NCBI GenBank assembly: GCA_009733575.1
Contig: ML769391.1
Location: 542,147-606,146, forward strand
From: Gymnopus androsaceus JB14
Taxonomy: Eukaryota > Basidiomycota > Agaricomycetes > Agaricales > Omphalotaceae
DNA length: 64,000 nucleotides
Reading direction: 5' to 3'
The translations under genes and the position numbers were made by a program. Positions 24,506-34,700 of the stretch are shown here, piece after piece. The notes below the pieces were generated by a model. It was given only the letters and a program-made list of their open reading frames with translations, was not told the DNA's origin and did not search any database. Every line of letters begins with the position of its first letter. The stretch's first letter is position 1.

Positions 24506-27275
24506 ACGGACTATACCAGATCCCATCAAGGGAACACGCTTATTTGACCAAGATTGGCAGATTGGTATCTCTTTATGAGGCACACTGCATCTTCACTGCA
24601 TCTTAGGTCATCTCAACTATGCTTATGTGAAGCATATGTTCTGAGACAACCAGGTTTGTGGAATCGGATTGGATCCAAAACAAATGGATGAACCAGAATG
24701 CCATGCTTGTATGCTTGGGAAAACATCCAGGTATCCTATTGCTCAGTTGCAATCAACTCCCCGTGCCAAGAAATTTGGAGAAATTTTCCACATGGATGTG
24801 TGGGGACCAGCCCAAGTCAGGACAGTAAACCATTGCATTTACACACTGACTCTAGTTGACAAAGCAACTGATTGGTTGGAGGAACCCCAAATGAAGTTGA
24901 AGGATGAGTCATTTGCACAGTATGTGGTTCTCCAAACAGGTCTCCAAACACAGTACAGCACAACTGTTAAAGTTCTCCACTCTGATCAAGGGGGAGAATT
25001 TCTCAGTAACAAATTCATGGCATATCTGGAACACATTGGGACAAAATAATGTCTCACAGCACACAACACCCTGGAACACAATGGTATAGCAGAATGCACA
25101 CATCAAACTTTGCTAAACGCAGTTCGAAGCCTTTTGATCTCATCAGGACTCCCGAAATGGCTTTGGGGATTCATAATGAAATATGCGGTATATGTTTGGA
25201 ACAGGACACCAAAGAAAGCCATTGGAATGGCCACACCATATGAGAAATGGTTTGGTATAAAACCGGACACTGCTAATCTTCACATCTTTGGCAGTATTGT
25301 CTATGTTAAATGAGAAAAGGAACCCAGTAAATTGGAACCACAGGCCCAGGAAGGATGCTGGATAGGACTCGAACCCAAATTGAATGGTCACTACATCTAC
25401 TGGCCAACATGTCACACTGTCACGACGGAGAGGAATGTAGTTTTCTCTGACAGGCAGATCCAACCTGTTGAAGGGGAGGATGGAAATTTTGGAAATTTAG
25501 AAACATCAGTCACCAAGTTGGAACAGCCTGTCATACCAGTTCCAGAAGAAATTGCCAAACCAGTTTCACTGGACAAAATAACTGGCAAATAAGTGAGACA
25601 ACCCACCAAGAAGATCAGGGACATCATTGAAGGACTTGGAGAAGGAAGTGATGAGTTGCAACATCTCACTGCATCTCTAGGTCAGGTAACATCAGAAATT
25701 GAATCTGATCCTTTATCTGTTGCAGAAGCTATGCAACAACCTGACAGCTCCAAATGGTACAATGCCATGAAGGACAAAATCTCCAGACTCCAGGAGTGTG
25801 GAACCTAACATTTGTCACTCCACCTCCAGATGCAAATATTCTCACATCCAAATGGGTCTATCGGACCAAGAAGGATGAATGAGGTCACATTATAGGACAC
25901 CAAGCTTGTCTTGTTGTATGTGGATTTAATCAGATCCCAGATATTGACTACTTCCCAGATGAAACCTTTGCATCTGTTGCAAAACTTGCATCAGCCCATG
26001 CTATACTCAGCATTGGAGCTGAGAAGAGTATGATTATCTACCAGATGGATGTGAAATCTGCTTATCTTTACCGGAAATTGGACAACAATGAGCACATTTT
26101 TATGAAGGCACCTCCAGGCATTGATATAGGGGTAAAACCAGGTCAAACCTTAGGGCTTAAACTCGCATTTTACAGACTTAAACAAGCTGGTTGACAATGG
26201 TACATGCGATTCAGGGAAATCATGACCCAACTGGGGTTTGAACAGTCTGATTTTGATCACGCTGTTTTCTATTGCACTAATCCCTTCACCATCATTTTCA
26301 TACATGTTGATGACATGACATTAGTTACCAAAACCCTGGCCATCATGGAGAAAATGAAGAAAGATATTGGGGCTATAATCAAAGTTGTTGATTCCGGAGA
26401 AATCCATTGGCTACTTGGGATTGAGATCCGAAGATCTCTCCATAACAGGACAATTCACTTATCCCAGCAGTCATACATTGACGCCATACTCTCTTGCTAT
26501 GGATTCTTGGATATAAAGCCACTCTCTATTCCCTTTGATCCCCACATTCACCTCACCAAAGACCAGTCACCCAAAATGGTTGAGGATATTGCTTTTATGT
26601 GCGAAAAACCCTACAGAGAGGCCCTTGGTGCTCTCCAGTGATTATCCATTGCTACAAGACCTGACAGCATGTATGCAGTCTCTATCCTTGCTTGCTTTTC
26701 ACAAAACCCTGGCATCACTCATTGGAATGGTGTATGCCGTGTCTATGCCTATCTCAAATACACCCAAGACTTCTGGCTCAGTACAAGCAACCAGGAGACA
26801 GTCCAAGGCTACACGGATGCGGATGGTATGTCCCAAGAGGACCAACATGCTATTTCCGGGTACATTTTTATGTTGAATGGCGGAGCAGTATCTGGGTTGT
26901 CAAAATAACAAGATACTATTTCTTTATCTACCACAGAAGCCAAGTATATTGCTTTGACCCATGCAGCAAAGGAAGCGATCTGGCTCAGGAATCTTTTATC
27001 AGAAATCTTTGGTCCCATTACTCATGCAATCTCTATCATGCCAGACAATCAGTCCACCATCGCATTGGCAAAGGATGATTGTTTCATGCCAGGACCAAAC
27101 ACATCAATATCCAATACCACTTCATCCGCTATGTCATTGAGGAAGGTAAAATTTGTCTTACTTACTGCCCTACCAAAAACATGACAGCAGACATCTTCAC
27201 CAAAGCCTTACCTTTGATGAAAGCCAAACACTTTGCAGCATCCATGGGATTAGCAAAAGTTTGAAGGGGAGTGTT

Positions 27276-27590
27276 GGAATATCAAAAGTAAATATATCTT
27301 ATTGAACTATACATGGAATGCTTTCTCATAGTATCCACTTGTTTGTATCACCATCCCATGCACTCCACTGTTATTGTCTCACAGACTCCACTCAGTCTCT
27401 TGCAGTACCAACTTTACTGTATGGACAGTAACCACAAGTATTCATGCAGTAGCCACCTGCCCGATATATAGTTTGTACATAGGACTGTATATAAGCCTAG
27501 GTACCATACCCTGTAATAACACCGTCATCCCCCATTGGTCTGAGTGATTGTACCACTAAGTCCTGTGTGGACTCACTGCTGCTACTTCCT
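27276..27590 (+). mobile_element. 3' LTR start of the decayed Copia element
   Basis: The stop of RNase H (27264) is followed by a purine tract (AAGGGGAG) and TGTTGGAATATC, the expected polypurine tract and LTR start. A TATATAAG box lies near 27,490. The right end is uncertain, and no matching 5' LTR was seen. Confidence 0.5.
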
Positions 27591-27866
27591 GTTTAGGAAT
27601 ATAACTCTAATAGTAATGGCCTGAAAGATTGGACACCTGAAAGGCTGAAACAAACTCAGAACCCAGGTTAGTAAAGGAAGAAACTTGGAATAGAAAATGG
27701 ATGTGGATTGAGAATGAGATAAAGAAATCAGTAAACCAAAAGGGTGAGGTAGGTAGGGAGAACAGGTGAGGATGCTAAAGCTAGTGGGCAGAGATGTGTG
27801 GGTGAGTGTACCAATGTGGTATGAGAGGGGATACAATTAGAGGTATAATACCAAATGCAGTGACTA

Positions 27867-28116
27867 CATCAGCTTCACCTGGGTGTACTGGACAGAGCTG
27901 GATAGCTCTGTCCAGCACTCATAGCAAGCTCCCCATCTATCCAGAGCTATGGATTGCTATGGGCTGCTATGAGCTGCTATGGATGTCAAAGGGCAATATA
28001 AATCTGCAAGCTCATAGCAACTCATAGCTATCCATAGCAGTTTATAGCAGTTCATAACTCTATGGGTGCTATGGCTTGCTATGATAGCAATGACAATTAT
28101 CCAGGTTTTGCTGATG
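27867..28116. mobile_element. 250-bp MITE with CATCAGC ends
   Basis: The ends are inverted (CATCAGCTTCACCTGG against CATCAGCAAAACCTGG) and TA flanks both sides (27865-27866, 28117-28118). The inside has a perfect hairpin around CTGGACAGAGCT...AGCTCTGTCCAG (about 27,889-27,916) and tandem TATAGCAGTTCATAGC-like units. It resembles the MITE inside NLR2 in its first 18 bases. Confidence 0.7.
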
Positions 28117-28675
28117 TACACTATGTTTCAATTCAAATGATTTGATATGCAGGACTTATATCATGCTCAAACAATATTCTCTAACTGTTCTCTATACTTG
28201 TTTTCATTTGTTCATAGTGTGTTGAATCTATCAATGGACATCCATAGATGATATACATGCAACCATCTCACTGCTGGTGTCCGACATTTCCTCATTGTAG
28301 GTGTAAACATTTGTTTCTCAATTTCTGTCAAAGCTCATCACTAGGGTTTACCACTGCAACTGTATATGGTAGTAAGCTCAGGACTTATTTAGCTTGTGAA
28401 TATGTTATTTTGCTATAGGTTTCATGTTTTATATACAGATGTATTTCATACCCAGTAGGATGTCTTTCACCATGATATGTTACTGAAATTGAATCCAAAA
28501 TGATACAGGAGTAGATGGACAACCAAAGAATGAAGGCAGAAAATATTATATTATATTCAGGGTAAAAACCCAAAGTACTCACAAGGATCAATGATTTCAG
28601 CAAAATTCTAACCTCAACCTGTATGTATTCATATATGCTTGTCTCAACTACCTGCAAGTGTGAAAACTTAAAAGT
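28117..28675. other. 3' side of NLR1; possible extra exon
   Basis: On the minus strand the NLR1 end could be spliced (donor GTACAT at about 28,700, acceptor TTGCAG near 28,655) into an open frame at 28,385-28,657 with a hydrophobic stretch. That would replace the TAG at 28,676-28,678. I cannot decide between them. The rest looks like 3' UTR. Confidence 0.25.
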
Positions 28676-28936
28676 CTATGGGTTTTCAAATGGATGTACC
28701 TCTTGGTACTTGTTGGTTTCAGGACCTGTCATTGATGTCTGACTCCTGTCAAGACCTGTCTCAGTGTTCTGATCAGCTCCATGGGTCAATAGAAGCTGGA
28801 CTGTGACTTCATGACCCTTGATTGCAGCTGCTTGGAGAGCATTTCCATATTCACCTCTCTGAGCATTCACACCAGCTCCATTGTTCAATAGAAGCTGAAC
28901 TATGGCTTCATTTCCACTCAATGCAGCTGCTTGGAG
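28676..28936 (-). pseudogene. Terminal ankyrin repeats and C-terminus of NLR1
   Basis: This frame carries QAAALSGNEAIVQLLLNNGA, EYGNALQAAAIKGHEVTVQL and LTHGADQN, then a non-repeat tail ending at TAG 28,676-28,678. It is collinear with the NLR1 ankyrin array once two insertions (28,937-29,488 and 29,570-49,176) are removed. The LLLTH(G/E)AD ending matches the end of NLR2 (LLLLTHEAD), which supports this being the original C-terminus. Confidence 0.7.
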
Positions 28937-29488
28937 CAACCTAGGACACCAGGATTGTTGATTAATGATTACAGTCGTAGGTTTTTAATTATTCTACAAA
29001 TTAATTACAGTTGTAAGTGCATATAACAACAGTGATGTAATATATTTCAATTACATTGAGAGCATTCATGCACCTGATGGCATAATGGTATCCCCTGTCA
29101 GCATCTATGACAGGTGAGATAAGCTGTACCTAGCGGCAGCAAGTGTTTAATCCTCAATGTAAAACATTAATTAAGTTGTACTTTTTTAATTTCCAAGCAA
29201 TGCTGTGGCTAGCTCTTGTTAGGGTTCGCCCAAAGGGTGAACCCTAACATTAGAGAGCTAGTCCGGCATTGCGAAACATGCTGGGTTAGGGGTTAGGGGT
29301 TGGGATTAGGGTAAGGGGTTCCTGCCTATCAAATAAGTGCAAATGAGGCTTTAGGGCCCGAAGTTTGCGCGCCATACTGTATTAATGGTATTCATAATTG
29401 ATAGTACTTACAGCTGTAGTAATTTGTAGAATAATATAAAACCTACAATTGTAATTAGATTTGTCAACAAGATATGTGTCTGGGGCTC
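28937..29488. mobile_element. 552-bp TIR element with 7-bp duplication
   Basis: It is flanked by CTTGGAG on both sides (28,930-28,936 and 29,489-29,495). Removing it restores the ankyrin consensus GCTCTCCAAGCAGCTGC on the minus strand. The terminal inverted repeats are long (about 90 bp) but diverged, best in the inner part (GTAGGTTTT...ATTATTCTACAAATTA). A telomere-motif hairpin (29,198-29,271) is at its centre. No ORF. A 7-8 bp duplication fits hAT-like or related superfamilies; this is inference. Confidence 0.7.
29198..29271. repeat. Hairpin with GTTAGGGTTC arms
   Basis: The arms 29,198-29,231 and 29,235-29,271 pair over roughly 30 positions around an AAA loop; the central part reads GTTAGGGTTCGCCC / GGGTGAACCCTAAC. 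GGTTAGGGGTTAGGGG follows at about 29,285. Confidence 0.65.
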
Positions 29489-29569
29489 CTTGGAGAGCAT
29501 CTCCATATTTGCCTCCCTGAGCATCCATATCAGCTCCATTGTTCAATAGAAGCTGAACTATGGCTTCAT
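29489..29569 (-). pseudogene. Single ankyrin repeat segment of NLR1 between two insertions
   Basis: The minus strand reads EAIVQLLLNNGADMDAQGG and KYGDALQ, one 33-residue ankyrin unit cut on both sides by elements. It continues NLR1 from 49,177 on one side and 28,936 on the other. Confidence 0.75.
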
Positions 29570-29601
29570 CATCACAAAAACTAAATGCTCCTGTTGCATT
29601 C

Positions 29602-29690
29602 CAGGCTGCCCCAATTTATATCTTAGTTAGACCAAAGTGTGACAATCCACTATCTAATATGAAGTAGATCCGCAGGAAATCCAGGGCCCT
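29602..29690. repeat. Left arm of an outer inverted repeat (partner 48,285-48,376)
   Basis: The sequence from CAGGCTGCCCCAATTTATAT to GGAAATCC recurs in inverse orientation at 48,285-48,376 with few differences. The two arms bracket the CCATGG satellite and everything inserted in it, so they look like ends of a second element nested in the CATCAC block. Confidence 0.65.
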
Positions 29691-29970
29691 GGATTCCAGG
29701 GGCCATCCTGGAATCCATGGTCTGTGGAATCCATGGACTACAAAATATTGTCAAGGTTATATGAATTCTATAGGATATGCGTGTATATCTGGTACGGAGC
29801 AACAAGAGCAATAAGTACAATATTAATGTATGGGAAAGTGTTCATACCTGGTACAGAGCAACAAGAGTGATAGGGGTTGCTCTGTCCCAGGTCGGTATGT
29901 AAGTCGGATGGAAGTATATTGGTAAGGCCGAGGTTGGTTAACTATGACACCCCCCCTTGACTGGTGTCAA

Positions 29971-31735
29971 TGATAAGTTAGATTTGTGCTGGGTATGAGA
30001 ACCGACCAAACAATAATCACCCCAATCAGATACAATCCAAAAGGTTTTAATTGAATGCAAGGAAGGAGGTTGTTGAAGGTTCCCTCGACTACTAATTGAT
30101 TCAAAGAGAAAAGCACTTGACAGTTGGCACAGACAGTGCAAGATGAACAAGGTTTTATATTTGGAGGGAGGTTTTTGAAAAGCCAACTAACATACAACAA
30201 CGCGCTGAACTAATTGAGGGGACAGCAAACACCAAAGCACGGGTCAAGTACACCGACTCAACAAACGACTTAGCGTATCTCGGGAGCCTTTACGTCGCCA
30301 TGCAATGATACTCCAACTCTCAGGGAATCCCATGAGTTACCTAACAAGCTTATACAACCGCCATGCAAGTCACTCGAGTAGGTGTTTTTAACACACTCAG
30401 TGAAGAGCGGGCAAGGGGTAGAATCTGTTGGTAAAGCTAGGTAACACTCCAAGAAGCTTCCTCCCTAAAACTAGACCAAGCTGACAACTGGGTCCAAGAC
30501 CTTTCCTAATCAACAACGGGCTTGTTGAGGTGTGCACGTTAGGCTCCACCTGCGGTCCTAAGACTGATGTGACCTCTCTTTGAGATGAAAACCAGGAATG
30601 CTCAACTTAATAGCCAGGAAGTAGAATGAATTGCCTCAGTATTATCAAGGTTACAAGAAGGCCACCCGTTTCAAAGGTTGCAGAGGATGATGCAGACGCG
30701 TCTGAGCGTGTACGAATCACTACGGGTCCTAAGATAGAACTGCATTTCAGGTATCAAGTCTAACTTGTCATTCCGAGATAGAATAGCTACCCTTATATAC
30801 TGAGCGAGATATAATAAAATAGGAAAATGAGAGAAACTGAGCGAGATAGGATGAAACAGAGTAAGTAAAATAGAAAAAGATAAATAATGTCCATATATGT
30901 GTGTATACTATGGTTTTGCCTCGACGTTTTCCTGCCTCATTCGTTTGTCTTCCTTGATTGGGTTGACCCTTGGGATTTTGGTCCGAATCGACTCGAGTCA
31001 TTTGCCTTTTTACAAGGCTCGCCAGTTCCTTTAGCAGAACAGCCCTCGGAAGTATTTCTATGTTTTTCCTTGCCAATGGGAGACTGGTTATTATCCCTAG
31101 TTCCGCGTGGTCTCGAGTCTAGATGCCTGGTAGCATATGGATCTCGGTAAAACACTGAGGCTCAGATAGAAACACTCCCTGGTCCTTCCGTGCTCTAGAT
31201 GTAGCTACAGCAAGTGGGTCATGTGGCCGCGTTGGATTGCCGCGGCTATCTGCCTGGGCGCTTTCCAGCGAGCGTCAACTTTGAGGGCACCCGTTAGGGT
31301 ACTTCCTCATCTTGGTCCACCTTGCTTTGTTTAATAAACTTGAGTGTCATTTAGACTCCTCGGTGAGCTGATCGCGGAAGCAATGCCTTGTTAAGACTTT
31401 GATCCCTTGGATATATCCTTCAATGACCTAGCCTAGTATAACTGGTATGTGGGCTTGTTTATCTGCCTCGGTCAGCAACTTGTTATCCAACAAGCTTGCC
31501 TTGCTACACCACACTGCGCATAGGACTTTGATTGAGGCACATTCACAAAGTTAAGTATGGTACCATTGCACATACCGTTACTCTGCAACCTCTTGGGTAG
31601 AATAGGTCCTCAGTAGATTTTAACTATCAGCTTGGGCTCACTATAGTTCTCTTATTGACCGTGTTTTGTTACTAACAGAACCTAGGATTATTGGTTTTGC
31701 GCAGTTCTAGCCTTAGCCAAAAAATCGGCGTATCA
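29971..31735 (-). mobile_element. Solo LTR (1.8-kb family, copy 2) at the end of Copia-2 pol
   Basis: On the minus strand it starts TGATACGCC and ends CTTATCA (TGATA/TATCA inverted ends). It sits in the last codons of Copia-2 pol; removing it restores ...MLRLDTSQGGVS-stop running into the polypurine tract. The flanking 4-mers are TCGA and TTGA (minus strand), again one transition apart. Copy 1 is at 21,898-24,505. Confidence 0.8.
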
Positions 31736-34700
31736 TCGAGCCTAAGCATAGAAATCCATTGCATATGTAGTGTTCTATGCAGAGGTTTAGTAAGTAAGTC
31801 TGCAATGTTTTCTTTACCTGAAACATGGATAACATCAATTTGCTGTTTAACAATGCACTCGCGAATGAAGTGTTCTTGGATTGAAATATGTTTCATCTTC
31901 GAATGAGCGTGAGGGTCGTGAGTACAGGCAACCGTGTCCTGGTTGTCACAAAAGATTGTCGTAGGGTTGTATTGGGGAAAACCAAGTTCAGCAAAGAGGT
32001 TCCGGAACCATAGGACTTCCCTCATGCAATGAGTGAACACCAAGTATTTGGCCTCGCATGATGACAATGCGACCACGGCCTGCTGTTTCAAGCTCCACAA
32101 CAGTGGTGAGTCCCCAACCATGACTAGGAATCCAGAGATGGATTTTCTCGTGTCTCCCATTCCCCAGTCTGAGTCTGAAAGGGCTCATATAATCGGATAT
32201 ACAATGTTCAATGAGCCCAACGTAATACCAAGTGTTTGAGTTCCCTTGAGGTAGTGTAAAAGGTCTTTAGCAGCTGCAATATGCGAAGGACCATAGTTAG
32301 CCATAAAACGGACTAGTTCTTGAACGGTGTAGGCAATGTCTGGCCTTGAGCAAGTGCATAAGTGCATGCATTTGCCTACAACAATGCTGTACGGGAATTT
32401 TCCAACTTTCTCGGCTTCTTCAGATGAAAGGGGTGTCATCTGGGGGACTAGTCTCGTCTTTGGGTCCATTGGTGTGTATACAGCGTTACAGTTTTTGAAG
32501 TTGAATTCTCAGAGGATGGACTGGATGTAGGTTGTTTGGCTGACCTTGATTGTTCGATTTTCGAGATCTCGTTCTATAGCACACCCAAGGTGGAACATTG
32601 GTTGACCATTATTGGTGATTTCGAACAAGGAACCAATTAGATTCACAACCAAATCAGATTCTTTGTCTGTGGTCAATGCAATGAGCATGTCATCCATGCT
32701 TGTCGTAACGTATGAGCGATCGTTCCCGTTTATGCGTATATATATGCTCCAGTCTGACTCCAACCATTTGAACCCAATTGTTTCAAGCTTCAAGTTTAGC
32801 TCGAGATACCACTGCCTGCCAGACTGCTTTAAGCCATATAGACCTTTCTTCAGTCTCCAGTAGCCTGTACCAACTATGGATGGCCTGTGCATGTATATCT
32901 CCTCCTTGAGAGGTCCGTTAAGAAAAGTGGTTTTGACATCGATCTGTCATAGTTTCATTCTGTGTTCCACTACCAGTGTCAGTATCGTACACATTGACTC
33001 CCAACAAGCTACTGGTGCAAAGGTGTAAACAAAGTCTTGGCCAGGAATCTGCATGAATCCCTTAGCTACAAGACGAGCCTTGAAATGAGATATGAGGCCA
33101 TCCTGGTCTCGCTTGATGTGAAGGACCCATTTAGAGCCCACCGCCTTTCTTCCAGGGGGTAGTTCATCTACTTCCTCATAGACCCCTTTCTCTTTCAGTG
33201 ACTTGAGTTCCTCATAGATTGCTGCGAGCCAATGGGTCCAGTAGACGGAAGATTGAGCTTCCAGGATGGACTGGGGATCCTTTTCTTCTGGATCATCAAT
33301 CGGATCCGTGAGTGCGGCACCTGCATAGGCAACTTCTGCTTGTATGAAGCTCTTTGCTAGTAGTGGGAAGTCCGCTTCGTCGCATTCGATGTCGAGGTTG
33401 TCAATCTGTGTGCTGAGGAAGTCTATGAGGTTGCTGTTCCCCCCCTCATCCTGCATACAGTGGACGTATCTTGCAGGTAATTTTTGAATGCGTTGTGTGC
33501 GACGTTCAGCGATTGATGTATTGTCCATAAGTGTGTTGCCATCAGGATCGAGGTTTTCCTTGGGACCATATGGCACGTCACCATGAAGGTCGAGGGATTC
33601 ATTACGGTCCAGTCTGCACGTCACAGATCAGGACAAGAGTTTAACATTCAATAGTCATACTCACATATTTGTAGGTTCCACATTCACTGGCACATCACCA
33701 GTAGAGCTGGATATATCATAGGGGTTTGATCTGCATGTCACAGACATTTAGTGTAGGGTTTTGGATGGTAGGCATGTCACTTACAGATCTGTTTCGCGTA
33801 CAATGGAAAAAAGTTTTGATCCACCAAATTGTTTTTCCAATTCATAGGGGATATCATCCCAGAGCACTTTGGAAGGTGGTGGCAATGGTAAGGAAGTAGG
33901 GAATCTGTGGAATACAACATCACAATGAACACAAATTGCTTTCGCATTGGGGAAATAGATGAGGTACCCTTTTGAATTACATGCGTAACCCATGAATCTA
34001 CCCTCCTCTCCGCATTCTATAACTTTGTTGAGGGAATTGGAGTTCGTCTTCCTTGAAGTGACTAGACATCCAAATGGACGTAAATGCGAGAGGTTGGCGC
34101 GTTTATTCAGGAAAGATTCAAAAGGAGTTTTCTCGGATGGGAGAGCAGAATGCAGAATGCAATTCTTGATATGAACACAAGCCTGGGCTGCTAGAGGCCA
34201 GAACCAATGGGGAAGGTTTCCATCCACAAGCATTGCACGCATCATGCATTCAATGATCTGGATGGTCCTCTCAGCAACTCCATTTTGCTGAGAGGCATCA
34301 GGTACAGATTATTCGTAAGAGACACCATTCTGTTTGCAGTAAGTTTTGAATATGCCATGTATTAATTTGTTGGCATTGTCAATGCAAAGAACGGAGATAG
34401 GATAACCAAGAGATTTTTTGACCGCGAGTCAAAATTCATGGAAGCACTGGACGGCTTCGGATTTGTGCTTTAGAAAATAGATAGTGATGAAACGTGAGTG
34501 GTTGTTGACAAAGATGATAAAATATCAAAAAGATCCATAGCCATTGGGAAGAGTCCCGCAGATGTCGGTGTGGATGCGAAATAGAGGACGGTCAGCTCAT
34601 GTATATGACTGTTTTGGGAACTTTAGCCACTTAATGTTGGCCCGCGTGCAAATGTGGCAATTCTTGACTTGGACATTGTTGATGGGCAGTCCAATAGTTG

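Larger units (their letters stand above)
20657..27264 (+). pseudogene. Copia-type gag-pol polyprotein, decayed
   Basis: Consecutive frames on the plus strand give a Ty1/Copia order. They are a gag part (20,657-21,037) with a zinc-knuckle-like CYNCGGKGCFRNQC from 21,090 (the usual His is Cys), a protease active site (LFDSGCSTHM near 21,570), integrase (24,660-25,313: HACMLGKT, HMDVWGP, SDQGGEF), reverse transcriptase (25,830-26,640: MDVKSAYL, FIHVDDM) and RNase H (26,780-27,260: GYTDADGM, STTEAKYIALTHAAKEA, ADIFTKALPLMKAKHF). Many stops and frameshifts break it, and a 2.6-kb LTR insertion separates protease from integrase. It cannot make a protein. Confidence 0.85.

Noticed and set aside
24028..30452. 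Conserved 60-codon ORF (MECYLALPTDSTP...) in both 1.8-kb LTRs as a gene
   Set aside because: Both copies are the same LTR, so conservation is shared ancestry; no motif or start context supports it.
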